Notes: generated by a model not told the origin, from the sequence alone. Shown: positions 6,257 through 14,947, numbered from the stretch's first letter. The stretch is 25,588 bases of DNA from an uncultured Veillonellaceae bacterium (GCA_958439155.1 CAUBUJ010000003.1:1-25588); one strand, 5' to 3'. Made by a program: numbers and translations.

Positions 6257-8356
6257 TTAGAAGGTATAGCGCACTGCCATATTGTACGCCCTGCCTTCGG
6301 CGAGCTCGTCATCGTAGAAATGACGGTCCAGCAGGTTGTAGACGGAAAGCTGCAGGGACAGATTCCGGCTGAACTTGTAGTTGCTGTCCAGATTCAGCAG
6401 GAAGTACGGGTCATAAGAACCGAAGACGCCGGTCACCGCATCCGGATCGCGGTTCCGGTTCGACACGAAGGTGCCGTCCAGAGAGACGGTCCAGGGATTG
6501 TTTGTATAGGTCACGCCGGTACGGAAAATGTGCTTCGGAATGCGGGTTTCTGACGACGTAGATGTATTGGCAGCGATGTCCCCAGTCTGCCAGGTCCAGT
6601 CCACGTAGGAAGACCACTTGTCGCTGTAAGAATGATTCAGGGACAGTTCCATCCCCTTCGTATCTGCGGTTCCCGCGTTGCGGTAGGTTTTGGTTTCTCC
6701 ATTATCCCCATAATTCCCGATAGATTGCAGGTCAATATAGTCCTTTGTTTCTGCCTTGAAGAGATCAAAGTTCAACTGCGTACGGCTTCCGATTTTTTTC
6801 TTGATGCCTATTTCAAAATTATCTGTGGTTTCCGGATCGAGAGCAGGATTGGCCTGGTATAGATTGCCTCTGCTTTCCGAAGTCCGGTACAGCTGGTAGA
6901 GCTGGGGCGGATTGAAGGAACGGCCATAGGAAGCATAGTAGGTGGTGCTGTCATCTGCGGCATATTCAAGAGATAATTTAGGCGACACCTGGCTGCTTGT
7001 ATCAGTAAAATATTGACCGTTTTCATTCTTGGAGTATCCATCATATTTTTTGAACCGATCATACCGGAGGCCTGCGTAAAGAGTCCACTGGTCGGTCATT
7101 TCCCATTTATCCTGGGTATAGAAGGCCCAGGACTCAATTTTCCCACCAAACCAGTCTGTCGCTTTTCCAGCAGCGTGGATATTTTTCCAGTCATCAATGC
7201 TGTACACGGTCTGGTCAAACTTGCCCCGTCCATAGGAGGCACCGGCAAGAAGAGTATGATCCCCCAGTCTCCACCGTTTATTCACATCCATGTTCAAATT
7301 CTCGCTGGGATAATCGGAACGGGTGCCTTTTCCTTCATAGGTAGTGCCAGTCCATTTCGCACTGGAAGATGGTGAAGTATAGCCGTCTTTCGTATACTTG
7401 GTAAATCCCGCATGAGCATGGAAGAGAGACGCCTGGTCATTGTAGGTCAGGCTGTGCATGTCATAATTACGGAATCCGCGGACGCCAATACTTGAAGAAG
7501 ACGGTCTTTCACTGAAATACATGTTGGGATCGCCGTATTTCCAGCTGTAATTGCCATGGGTGTACTTGTAATTGACACTCCGGTCCTCATCGAAATGGTA
7601 TCCCACCTGGGCGCCGTAGGTCTCGCTCATCACAGACTGACGGCCGCGGACACCGATGATGTATTTCCCGTCAGGACCTTTCTCAGCCCCCAGTACCGAT
7701 GACTTTTGTGTAATGCCCGTACTGGCCCAGCCGTCAGTGGAGCGGCTTTCGTAATTGACACCGAAGGTGACCTTACCTTCTTTGCCGCGCACATTGTATA
7801 CCTGGCGCACCGTGCCGTTCGTGCCGTAACCGCCGAGAATGGTGCCGTACACGCCGTCGTGGCGGGTGGTGTTGGTGATGATATTGATGACGCCGCCTAC
7901 AGCGTTGCCGCCGTACATGGCGGACTGGCCGCCTTTCACCACTTCAATGCGGCTGATATTGTCCACCGGGAGCGTTCCCCAGTAAACCTGGCCGTTGTAG
8001 GCGGAATTCATTTCCTGCCCGTCTACGAGAACGAGGACGCTCTTCGAGTCGTAGCCCCGCATGTGCACTTCCGCCCCTTCATTGTTCTGGTCTACGAAGA
8101 CGCCCGGGGCGAGGGCCACCGCGTCAGCGGCGCTCTGGATATTCCGTTCCTTGATCTGGGAACCGGTGATAATCGCCACATTGGCCGGCACTTTCTGAAT
8201 GTCTTCGGCCTGGCGGTTCGCTGTGACCGTCACCGCTTTCAGTTCGTACACCGGCGCGGGATGGCCCGCCATATTATCAGGCATCGCTGCCCACACGCCG
8301 GCTGGAAATGCCGCGGCCAGAGCAGACAGGATAATAAATTTTGTCCCCTTTTTCAT
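6257..8356 (-). CDS. TonB-dependent outer membrane receptor
   Basis: This 699-residue protein has a signal peptide (residues 1-23, ending VWA), a TonB-box-like segment ELKAVTVTA (38-46), a plug domain (about 50-165, with the AMYGGNAVGGVINIIT stretch) and a 22-strand-type barrel ending in YTF with the usual terminal aromatic. It imports a scarce ligand through the outer membrane using TonB energy; iron complexes, heme or cobalamin are possible and the sequence does not decide. FNPPQLYQLY and NPALDPETTDN match conserved barrel boxes common to heme and siderophore receptors. GAGGAGG lies 5 bases before the ATG. No TonB-ExbBD or ABC transporter genes adjoin it. A palindrome (8441-8458) upstream may be an operator. 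It is direct evidence for an outer membrane. Confidence 0.92.
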   Translation of the reverse strand: MKKGTKFIILSALAAAFPAGVWAAMPDNMAGHPAPVYELKAVTVTANRQAEDIQKVPANVAIITGSQIKERNIQSAADAVALAPGVFVDQNNEGAEVHMRGYDSKSVLVLVDGQEMNSAYNGQVYWGTLPVDNISRIEVVKGGQSAMYGGNAVGGVINIITNTTRHDGVYGTILGGYGTNGTVRQVYNVRGKEGKVTFGVNYESRSTDGWASTGITQKSSVLGAEKGPDGKYIIGVRGRQSVMSETYGAQVGYHFDEDRSVNYKYTHGNYSWKYGDPNMYFSERPSSSSIGVRGFRNYDMHSLTYNDQASLFHAHAGFTKYTKDGYTSPSSSAKWTGTTYEGKGTRSDYPSENLNMDVNKRWRLGDHTLLAGASYGRGKFDQTVYSIDDWKNIHAAGKATDWFGGKIESWAFYTQDKWEMTDQWTLYAGLRYDRFKKYDGYSKNENGQYFTDTSSQVSPKLSLEYAADDSTTYYASYGRSFNPPQLYQLYRTSESRGNLYQANPALDPETTDNFEIGIKKKIGSRTQLNFDLFKAETKDYIDLQSIGNYGDNGETKTYRNAGTADTKGMELSLNHSYSDKWSSYVDWTWQTGDIAANTSTSSETRIPKHIFRTGVTYTNNPWTVSLDGTFVSNRNRDPDAVTGVFGSYDPYFLLNLDSNYKFSRNLSLQLSVYNLLDRHFYDDELAEGRAYNMAVRYTF

Positions 8357-8440
8357 GATATCCTCCTCAATCCAATAAAAATCTGCAGGGATATCTATTT
8401 CCCCTTTTATTCTTTTTATGAAAATACCTATCTTTCTGCA

Positions 8441-8458
8441 GTATAATTTCTATTATAC
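8441..8458. promoter_or_regulatory. Palindromic operator candidate upstream of the TonB receptor
   Basis: GTATAAT-TTCT-ATTATAC is a perfect inverted repeat with 7-base arms and a 4-base centre, 85-102 bases upstream of the receptor start. Each arm contains TATAAT or TATTAT, so it may overlap the promoter -10. It does not match the GATAAT-type Fur box. The regulator is unknown. Confidence 0.4.
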
Positions 8459-8498
8459 ACCAAGGAATTTCTTTCTACCCATTCATTTTCATACAAAA

Positions 8499-8523
8499 AC
8501 AGCAGGGGCTCTTCCCTGCTGTT
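8499..8523 (-). terminator. Terminator after glmM
   Basis: AACAGCAGGG (8499-8508) pairs perfectly with CCCTGCTGTT (8514-8523), a 10-bp stem and 5-base loop followed by TTTTG on the minus strand. It lies 10 bases after the glmM stop. Confidence 0.75.
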
Positions 8524-8533
8524 ATAGATATTC

Positions 8534-9889
8534 TTATTGATGTTCTACGCCCAGTTCCTGTTCCACCACGGAAGCAATGTCATCGACAATGCGCTCGAGC
8601 TGCTCCTTCGAGGGGCCTTCCCCCATGACGCGGATCAGCGGCTCTGTGCCGGAAGCGCGCACGAGAATGCGCCCTTCGCTGCCGAGCTCTTCCTTTCCCG
8701 CTTCAATGGCAGAGGCGATGAGTTCATTATCCTGCCAGCCGATCTTGCTGTAGACTTCCACATTTTTCAAGATCTGCGGATAGTCTGTCATGAGGCTGCC
8801 CAGCTCGGACAGGGGCTGCCCTTTCTTTTTCAGAACGGACAATGTCTGCACCGCTGTGATGAGGCCGTCGCCGGTGGTATTGAAATCGGTGAAAATAATG
8901 TGCCCTGACTGTTCTCCTCCGATGGAATAGCCGTGTTTCAGCATTTCTTCCAGCACGTACCGGTCCCCCACCTGGGTCGCGACCGTATGGCAGCCATATT
9001 TCTCGAGGGCTTTGCCGAAGCCCAGATTGCTCATGACTGTGCCTACCACCATATTGTCTGCCAGTTTTCCTTCTTCTTTCATGTGGAGGGCATTGATGAG
9101 CATGATATGGTCCCCGTCAAGGACGGCCCCTTTCTCATCGACGAAAAGGCAGCGGTCCGCGTCGCCGTCATTGGCGATCCCGCAGAAAGCGCCCTGCCGT
9201 ACCACTTCTTCCTGGAGGTGCTCCATATGGGTGGAGCCGCAGTGATCATTGATGTTGACGCCGTTGGGCTCACAGGAAAGGGCGGTCACTTCCGCGCCGA
9301 GCAACTGGAGAATCCCCGGGAGGAAATGGCTCGCCGCGCCGTTGGCAGAGTCCGTGACGATCTTCATACCCTTGAAATCGGTATCCACTGTGGAAAGAAC
9401 GTAATCCCTGTATTCTCCCGCCAGTTCCGGCACAGGACGGATGACGCCGATCCCTGCGCCTGTAGGCCGGGGAATTTCCGGACCGTCAGAATGACGGAGA
9501 AGGTTTTCGATTTCTTCTTCTGTCGCGTCAGGCAGCTTGTATCCTCTGTGGTCAAAGAATTTAATGCCGTTGTCCGGGAATGGGTTGTGCGACGCGGAGA
9601 TGACTACGCCTGCGTCATAACCGTGTTTCTTCGTGAGGTATGCCACACCGGGGGTGGGAATGACTCCAGCCAGGTCTACGCTCACGCCGGAAGCGCAGAG
9701 ACCGGCCGCCAGGGCCGCTTCAATCATGCTGCCGGAGATGCGGGTATCCCGCCCGATCAAAAAGCGGTGTGTCCCGTCTTTCTTCGAAAAGAAAGCGCCT
9801 GCAGCGCGTCCCATCTGGTACGCCAGTTCCGGCATCAGTGTAGAATTGACCACGCCGCGCACACCGTCGGTGCCAAATAATGTAAGCAT
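8534..9889 (-). CDS. glmM: Phosphoglucosamine mutase
   Basis: This 451-residue cytoplasmic enzyme converts glucosamine-6-phosphate to glucosamine-1-phosphate, feeding UDP-GlcNAc for peptidoglycan and, in a diderm, lipopolysaccharide. It starts MLTLFGTDGVRG, as is typical. The phosphoserine loop ISASHNP has Ser100 as the phosphorylated residue, the Mg-binding loop is NDGDADR (about 240-246), and the C-terminal phosphate-binding loop is RASGTEPLIRVM. GGGAGG precedes the ATG at 9889. It is third in the conserved cdaA-cdaR-glmM cluster, 90 bases after cdaR with no terminator between. In relatives CdaA and GlmM interact physically, linking c-di-AMP synthesis to wall precursors. Confidence 0.97.
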   Translation of the reverse strand: MLTLFGTDGVRGVVNSTLMPELAYQMGRAAGAFFSKKDGTHRFLIGRDTRISGSMIEAALAAGLCASGVSVDLAGVIPTPGVAYLTKKHGYDAGVVISASHNPFPDNGIKFFDHRGYKLPDATEEEIENLLRHSDGPEIPRPTGAGIGVIRPVPELAGEYRDYVLSTVDTDFKGMKIVTDSANGAASHFLPGILQLLGAEVTALSCEPNGVNINDHCGSTHMEHLQEEVVRQGAFCGIANDGDADRCLFVDEKGAVLDGDHIMLINALHMKEEGKLADNMVVGTVMSNLGFGKALEKYGCHTVATQVGDRYVLEEMLKHGYSIGGEQSGHIIFTDFNTTGDGLITAVQTLSVLKKKGQPLSELGSLMTDYPQILKNVEVYSKIGWQDNELIASAIEAGKEELGSEGRILVRASGTEPLIRVMGEGPSKEQLERIVDDIASVVEQELGVEHQ

Positions 9890-9979
9890 AAGTTCCTCCC
9901 TGTCTCATTTACGCCATTTTTATTCTTCTGCGATAACTCATCAATCATACCGCCGCCGCTCTTTTCCGTCAAGCGGCGG

Positions 9980-10915
9980 TTACGGTTCTTCCTCCGGGGC
10001 CGCTTCCACAGAGACCACAGCCGACACGTAGGACGGCTCCGCTTCCGCGCCGGACGGCACGGGCACAGGCATGCGCTGGATCACGTCGCTTGCTGCGCCG
10101 GATACATCCACTTCTCCCAGATTGATGGAGCGGAGATGTTCCAGAACGCTTGCCGGCGCAGTCACTGTCACAGAGGACGGCGTGAGGGAAATGCCCCCCG
10201 CTTTGAATCCTTTCGCCGGCTCACCCTTCACTTTTGCTGTAACAGGCACATTGGCGGTTTTCTTGTCTTCCTCAATATCCACAGACACCCGCACCTGGGT
10301 GGGCATGATGTCAATACCGGTGACCGTGCTGCCGCTGGCGTCAAGGACGGTGACCGAATCAAATTCCGTAAAGCTTTCTGTTTTCCCTGAGAGGTTGACC
10401 GATACCACCGCCCGGTCTACGGCAGACACTTTGCCGGAGCTCCCCGCAATGGTCAGGGTCTGCGGCGTGGTCTGGCGGAGCTTTGCCTTCCGTCCCTGGG
10501 GCATGTCACCAAAGAAGCTCACCGTAATCGGCACGGACTTCACCGCATACGTATCCACTTTGAGATCAAAGTAAGCAGGCGACACCGATACGGCTTCCCC
10601 GTCACCGGGCACTGACACCTGGATCTTCGTATTGGGATACTCCCCGTCGGTCACGTTGGCCAGGTCCACGTAGGCTTTGATATTGTCGCTCCGGAGCTGC
10701 ATCAGTCCATTCCGGCTCATGCTCACCGTGACCCGTACCGATTTGGGCACATTGAGCGCCACCAGAGACCGGTCCAGATTCCGCACTTCCACCGGCACGG
10801 TATAGCTGTTGGACATGATCGGGTTCTGCTCATTCATCACATAGAGCCAGAAAGCAGACGCCAGAATGAGACAGAGCACTTTCGGAAGCCACCACCGGAA
10901 TTGGGTAAATTTCAT
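9980..10915 (-). CDS. cdaR: YbbR-domain protein CdaR, c-di-AMP cyclase regulator
   Basis: This 311-residue protein has one N-terminal membrane helix (about residues 10-26) and an extracytoplasmic part of about three YbbR repeats, ending in an acidic EAAPEEEP tail. In Firmicutes CdaR binds the diadenylate cyclase CdaA in the membrane and modulates it. The start is the ATG at 10915, which overlaps the cdaA stop (ATGA) and sits 8 bases after GGAGG. The upstream ATG at 10930 would place the ribosome binding site inside the gene. The overlap implies translational coupling with cdaA. Confidence 0.9.
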   Translation of the reverse strand: MKFTQFRWWLPKVLCLILASAFWLYVMNEQNPIMSNSYTVPVEVRNLDRSLVALNVPKSVRVTVSMSRNGLMQLRSDNIKAYVDLANVTDGEYPNTKIQVSVPGDGEAVSVSPAYFDLKVDTYAVKSVPITVSFFGDMPQGRKAKLRQTTPQTLTIAGSSGKVSAVDRAVVSVNLSGKTESFTEFDSVTVLDASGSTVTGIDIMPTQVRVSVDIEEDKKTANVPVTAKVKGEPAKGFKAGGISLTPSSVTVTAPASVLEHLRSINLGEVDVSGAASDVIQRMPVPVPSGAEAEPSYVSAVVSVEAAPEEEP

Positions 10916-11745
10916 TTGGAAGACCTCCATTTCTGGAACAGATCGGTCATGACGCCGGTCCGCCCTCTCGTGAGCATCATGAAGGATTTCAGCCGGTTTC
11001 GCAAGGTTTCCCCATCAATATGGCGGTAAATATGGCCGCCGTAGGTATAGGAAATGGTCCCTGTTTCTTCTGAAACGACCACCACCACGCAGTCTGCCGT
11101 CTCGGAAATGCCGATGGCCGCGCGGTGACGCGTACCCAGTTCCGACGACAAGGAACGGTCCCGTGTGAGCGGCAGAAGACATCCCGCTGCCATGATGCGG
11201 TTCTCCCGAATGATCACTGCCCCGTCGTGGAGAGGGGTATTCACGATGAAAATATTTCCAAGAAGTTCCTTCGAGACGAGTCCTTCGATGCGGATGCCTG
11301 TGTCGATATAATCATCCAGGCCTGTGGCGCGCTCAAAAACGATAAGGGCACCGATGCAGTTCTTCGACATCACTTCCGCCGCTTCCACCACATTGTCGAT
11401 GACCGACGCCCGGTCTGCTTCACTCACCACACGGGAGGACACATAAAATTTTCCCCGGCCGATCTGCTCAAGCGCCCGGCGGAGCTCCGGCTGGAATACC
11501 ACCGGGAGCGCCACAATGAGCACCGTCATGAGCTTTTCCAGAATCCACGATACCGCGTGGAGCTGGAGCCACCCTGATACGAGGGTGAGAAACCCGAGCA
11601 CCACCAGTCCCTTCACAAGAGATGTGGCCCGGGTATTCCGGATCAGAAGGTAAATGCGATAGAGGAAGTAGGCCACCACCAGAATATCCAGCACATCCCA
11701 GAGGCGCATGGTCATGAAAAGTCCCTGAATCTGATTAAAAATCAT
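10912..11745 (-). CDS. cdaA: Diadenylate cyclase CdaA
   Basis: This 277-residue membrane enzyme makes cyclic di-AMP from two ATP. It has three N-terminal helices (within about residues 13-85) and a DAC domain with the DGA motif at 174-176 (PLHDGAVII) and the RHR motif at 206-208 (GTRHRAAIG), both catalytic signatures. c-di-AMP controls potassium and osmolyte transport and wall homeostasis. AGGAG lies 6 bases before the ATG at 11745. It leads cdaA-cdaR-glmM and diverges from metN. Upstream on the minus strand, TGGTAAAAT near 11810 could be an extended -10, but I see no convincing -35. Confidence 0.96.
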   Translation of the reverse strand: MIFNQIQGLFMTMRLWDVLDILVVAYFLYRIYLLIRNTRATSLVKGLVVLGFLTLVSGWLQLHAVSWILEKLMTVLIVALPVVFQPELRRALEQIGRGKFYVSSRVVSEADRASVIDNVVEAAEVMSKNCIGALIVFERATGLDDYIDTGIRIEGLVSKELLGNIFIVNTPLHDGAVIIRENRIMAAGCLLPLTRDRSLSSELGTRHRAAIGISETADCVVVVVSEETGTISYTYGGHIYRHIDGETLRNRLKSFMMLTRGRTGVMTDLFQKWRSSK

Positions 11746-11934
11746 TCTATTCTCCTATAGGACAGCAAAACAAGAAGGCCCTGCCCTTCATTATCATTAT
11801 GTGGTTATTTTACCATATCTATAAAAGAGGCGGTAGAGAAAAGCAGACGCCGCCTGTGCCCGCAGGAAGCCCGAGCGGGACATCCGCTGAAAAAAGTGCA
11901 CCCTCTCTCTCTTCCAGGCGCTCTTAATTTCCTA

Positions 11935-11963
11935 TTGACAGAATTTCGGCTGTCATGTACTAT
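11935..11963 (+). promoter_or_regulatory. Promoter of the metNIQ operon
   Basis: TTGACA (11935-11940), a 17-base spacer and TACTAT (11958-11963). Predicted start near 11970, about 20 bases ahead of the SAM-I aptamer. The preceding 11746-11934, between divergent cdaA and metN, shows no gene. Confidence 0.85.
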
Positions 11964-11990
11964 TATTTTAATCAACTTGAATTCAATAAC

Positions 11991-12091
11991 TTCTCATCAC
12001 GAGCAGCGGAGGGACTGGCCCAGGGAAACTGCGGCAACCATTCCGTGCGGAACCGGTGCCAACTCCAGCGGGGATGCCCCGGAAGATGATG
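11991..12091 (+). promoter_or_regulatory. SAM-I (S-box) riboswitch
   Basis: The leader holds the conserved S-box core in order: GGAGGGACTGGCCC (12007-12020), GCGGCAACC (12031-12039) and CCGGTGCCAACTCC (12053-12066). A P1 helix can form from TCATC (11994-11998) and GATGA (12085-12089). S-box RNAs bind S-adenosylmethionine and shut off methionine genes when it is plentiful. The 3' side of P1 can alternatively pair AAGATGA (12083-12089) with TCATCTT (12102-12108), an antiterminator that excludes the terminator at 12099-12125. Promoter upstream and metN downstream fit fully. Confidence 0.93.
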
Positions 12092-12098
12092 CTGCGTA

Positions 12099-12125
12099 CT
12101 TTCATCTTTCGATGGAAGTTTTTTT
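12099..12125 (+). terminator. Regulated terminator of the SAM riboswitch
   Basis: CTTTCATC (12099-12106) pairs with GATGGAAG (12111-12118), 8 pairs with one G-U and loop TTTC, then seven T. It competes with the antiterminator pairing at 12083-12089/12102-12108. It lies 17 bases before the metN start. Confidence 0.88.
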
Positions 12126-12142
12126 ATTGTAAGGAGCCTTTT

Positions 12143-13204
12143 ATGATTGAATTGAAACACATCCACAAGAGCTATGACGGGCATGTCACCGCTCTTGATG
12201 ACATCAATCTCACCATTCAGGATGGGGAAATCTTCGGGATTATCGGCCAGTCCGGCGCGGGTAAATCCACCCTTGTGCGGTGCATCAATATGCTGGAACC
12301 GCCTACGTCAGGGGAAGTACTGGTGAACGGAAAGGACATGACCAAGCTCTCCGGCAAGGAACTCCGGGAAGAGCGCAAGCATATCGGCATGATCTTCCAG
12401 CACTTCAATCTCCTTTCGAGCCGCACGGTCTACCAGAATGTAGCCTTCCCGCTCGAACTGGCCAACGTGCCGAAGGCGGAGCAGAAAAAGAAAATTATGG
12501 CCATTCTCGATCTGGTAGGGCTCACGGAATACAAGGACAAGTATCCGGCCCAGCTCTCCGGCGGCCAGAAGCAGCGCGTAGGCATCGCCCGGGCCATCGT
12601 CACTGACCCGCCGGTTCTGCTCTCTGACGAAGCGACGAGCGCTCTGGATCCGGAAACGGTAAAGTCTATTCTCCAGCTGCTGAAGGACATCAACCGGAAG
12701 CTTCATATTACGATTATCATGATCACCCACCAGATGGAAGTGATTAAACAGATCGCTGACCGGGTCGCGGTCATTGAAAAAGGAAAGATCATTGAAGAAA
12801 GCTCCGTGGTGGACCTCTTCACCAATCCGAAGACCGCTACCTCGAAAAAATTCATCGGCTCTGTCATGTCCAATGAAATTCCGGAAGCTCTCCGCCACAT
12901 GAATATCACCAAGGATCAGTACCATCCCGGCGATACCATGGCGATCCGCCTGTCCTTCCGGGGCGATGTGACCGATGAGCCTATCGTGGCCAACCTGATC
13001 CGGAAGTACAATCTGGATGTGAGCATCCTCTACGGCAATATTGATTACATTCACGGTGTTCCCTTCGGAAAGCTCATTGTCACCGTAAACGGCGATGATT
13101 CCCATATTGAGGCGGCCCTTTCCCATCTGAAAGGACTTCCCATCGACAGCGAAGTCATCGGTTACATTCCGGCCAGCGCGTCCAACGGACCGGCCAATAT
13201 ATAA
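12143..13204 (+). CDS. metN: Methionine ABC transporter ATP-binding protein
   Basis: This 353-residue ATPase drives uptake of methionine by MetNIQ. Walker A GQSGAGKST is at residues 35-43, signature LSGGQKQR at 138-145 and Walker B VLLSDE at 158-163. The C-terminal NIL domain (about 265-345) is typical of MetN and in relatives binds methionine to inhibit transport. The ATG at 12143 follows TAAGGAG by 7 bases; earlier in-frame starts lie inside the riboswitch terminator and can be dismissed. It is the first gene after the SAM-I riboswitch. Confidence 0.97.
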   Translation: MIELKHIHKSYDGHVTALDDINLTIQDGEIFGIIGQSGAGKSTLVRCINMLEPPTSGEVLVNGKDMTKLSGKELREERKHIGMIFQHFNLLSSRTVYQNVAFPLELANVPKAEQKKKIMAILDLVGLTEYKDKYPAQLSGGQKQRVGIARAIVTDPPVLLSDEATSALDPETVKSILQLLKDINRKLHITIIMITHQMEVIKQIADRVAVIEKGKIIEESSVVDLFTNPKTATSKKFIGSVMSNEIPEALRHMNITKDQYHPGDTMAIRLSFRGDVTDEPIVANLIRKYNLDVSILYGNIDYIHGVPFGKLIVTVNGDDSHIEAALSHLKGLPIDSEVIGYIPASASNGPANI

Positions 13205-13219
13205 AGTGAGGTCTTACTT

Positions 13220-13873
13220 ATGTCGCCAGCCATTACCAATCTTCTTCTGAAAAGTCTGGGAGAAACCCTCTACATGCTGGGCGTCTCCGCCGTGATTGCC
13301 GCGGTGGTAGGCATCCCCCTGGGGATTCTCCTGGTGGTCACCGAAAAGGGAGGCATTCTCTCCTGCCCGGTGCTGAATAAACCACTCGCTTTCATCGTCA
13401 ATGTGGTACGGTCCATCCCGTTCATCATTCTCATGGTGGCCATCATTCCTCTCACCCGTCTCATCGCGGGTACCTCTATCGGCACCACCGCGGCGATCGT
13501 GCCGCTGACCATCGCCGCCATTCCCTACACGGCGCGCATGGTGGAAACATCGATCCGTGAAATCCCGTCAGGCCTCATTGAAGCAGCAGAATCCATGGGC
13601 GCAACCCCTTTCCAGATCATCTGGAAAGTATTCATTCCTGAATCTCTCCCATCAGTGATTGAAACCATGACAGTTGTGGTAGTCACCCTGATCGGCTCCA
13701 GTGCCATGGCAGGCACCATCGGCGGCGGCGGCCTCGGCGATCTGGCTATCCGCTACGGCTACCAGCGTTTCCAGGCGGACGTGATGCTTGCCACCATCAT
13801 CGTACTGGTCATCATCGTCCAGCTCATCCAGTTTATCGGCAATAAGCTCTCCCGCAAAGCGGACAAGAGATAA
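13220..13873 (+). CDS. metI: Methionine ABC transporter permease
   Basis: This 217-residue membrane protein has about five hydrophobic helices. The EAA loop EAAESMGATPFQIIWKVFIP, which contacts the ATPase, is at about residues 114-133. The length is normal for MetI. It starts 15 bases after metN with GTGAGGT 7 bases before the ATG. MetI dimers form the pore for methionine delivered by the lipoprotein MetQ. Confidence 0.95.
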   Translation: MSPAITNLLLKSLGETLYMLGVSAVIAAVVGIPLGILLVVTEKGGILSCPVLNKPLAFIVNVVRSIPFIILMVAIIPLTRLIAGTSIGTTAAIVPLTIAAIPYTARMVETSIREIPSGLIEAAESMGATPFQIIWKVFIPESLPSVIETMTVVVVTLIGSSAMAGTIGGGGLGDLAIRYGYQRFQADVMLATIIVLVIIVQLIQFIGNKLSRKADKR

Positions 13874-13877
13874 TTGC

Positions 13878-13959
13878 GGAAAGGGGTTCCCCTTTCCAGA
13901 TAGAAATTCCCTCCTATTTTCATAAGAGGGCAGGTAAGAAAGAGAAAGGTTTCTCTTTC
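13878..13959 (+). other. Three hairpins in the metI-metQ spacer
   Basis: The 114-base gap can fold into three successive hairpins. GGAAAGGGG (13878-13886) pairs with CCCCTTTCC (13889-13897). CCCTC (13909-13913) pairs with GAGGG (13926-13930). GAAAGAGAAA (13938-13947) pairs with TTTCTCTTTC (13950-13959). None has a following T-run. By analogy with other ABC operons they may stabilise or separate the metQ message, so that the binding protein is made in excess. Confidence 0.6.
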
Positions 13960-13987
13960 CAAAAAGCAGCAGAAAGGATTTGTTACC

Positions 13988-14821
13988 ATGAAGAAAACAA
14001 TCATCACCGGACTTGCAGCTCTCACAGCCGCGCTCGTTCTCGCAGGGTGCGGCGGCAATGCCGGCGCCGGCTCTGCCGCTTCTTCCGCATCCGCTGAAAA
14101 GAAAGAAATCACCGTTGGCGCTACAGCGGGCCCGCATGCGGAAGTTGTGGAAGCCGCGGCAAAAGAAGCAGCCAAAGCAGGCCTCACCGTCCATGTGAAG
14201 GAATTCTCCGACTACATGACCCCTGACCAGGCCTTGGAAGATGGCGAGCTCGATCTGGCCGTATACCAGCACAAGCCTTTCATGGAAAATTTCAACAAGC
14301 AGAAGAACGCCCATCTCACCGATATCGGCAAAGCGATCCTTATGCGCATGGGCATTTACAGCAACAAAGTGAAAGACGTGAAAGATCTTCCTGACGGCGC
14401 CGTGGTATCCATCCCCAATGATCCTACCAATGAAGGCCGCGGTCTCCAGCTTCTGGAAAAAGCAGGCATGATCAAGCTGAAGGAAGGCGCCGGCAACAAA
14501 GCCACTCCGGCAGATGTGGTGGAAAATCCGAAACATATTGAATTCCGTGAACTGGAAGCAGCGCAGCTCCCGAGAAGTCTCGACGATGTAGACGCTTCTG
14601 TCATCACCATGAACTACGTCATGAGCGCCGGCCTTTCTCCGAAAGACCAGGGCATTTTCCTCGAAGCGAAAGACAATCCTCTCGCAGTGATGATCATCGC
14701 AGCCCGGGAAAAGGACAAGGACAATCCGGCGTATGCCAAATTTGTGAAAGCCTACCAGTCTGACGCAGTGAAGAAGTTTATTGCAGAAAAGTACAAAGGC
14801 ACCATTGAAGCAGCTTGGTAA
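13988..14821 (+). CDS. metQ: Methionine-binding lipoprotein
   Basis: This 277-residue NlpA-family lipoprotein has a signal peptide with lipobox LAGC, Cys21 being the lipidated residue, and then a Gly/Ala/Ser-rich linker (to about 36). The binding domain carries family stretches such as VGATAGPHAEV and DGELDLAVYQHKPF. It captures methionine outside the cytoplasmic membrane and passes it to MetI. AAAGGA lies 9 bases before the ATG. It ends the operon before a two-way terminator shared with eno. Confidence 0.95.
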   Translation: MKKTIITGLAALTAALVLAGCGGNAGAGSAASSASAEKKEITVGATAGPHAEVVEAAAKEAAKAGLTVHVKEFSDYMTPDQALEDGELDLAVYQHKPFMENFNKQKNAHLTDIGKAILMRMGIYSNKVKDVKDLPDGAVVSIPNDPTNEGRGLQLLEKAGMIKLKEGAGNKATPADVVENPKHIEFRELEAAQLPRSLDDVDASVITMNYVMSAGLSPKDQGIFLEAKDNPLAVMIIAAREKDKDNPAYAKFVKAYQSDAVKKFIAEKYKGTIEAAW

Positions 14822-14912
14822 TGATGAAAAAAAGCCGCCAGGCGGACATGGGGCAATGTTTCCCTTTCACTATCCGCTTTCGGTGCTTACTCATTTCCTT
14901 CTTCCATAGAAA

Positions 14913-14947
14913 AAGGGCAGCCCCTCATAAGAGGCTGTCCTTTTTTT
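14913..14947. terminator. Bidirectional terminator between metQ and eno
   Basis: AAGGGCAGCC (14913-14922) pairs with GGCTGTCCTT (14933-14942), 10 pairs with one G-U. Seven T follow on the plus strand (14941-14947) and five T on the minus strand. It serves the converging metNIQ and glycolytic operons. Confidence 0.85.

Noticed and set aside
7706..8446. Plus-strand frame of 246 codons opposite the TonB receptor N-terminus
   Set aside because: It mirrors a well-supported receptor gene and runs through that gene's upstream regulatory region; no start signals are seen.
11789..11800. Fur-box-like CATTATCATTAT between cdaA and metN
   Set aside because: It matches only about half of the Fur consensus, lies in the cdaA leader and neither neighbour is an expected Fur target.
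11746..11934. A c-di-AMP (ydaO) riboswitch ahead of cdaA
   Set aside because: I could not find the conserved ydaO core on the minus strand; only small generic hairpins are present.
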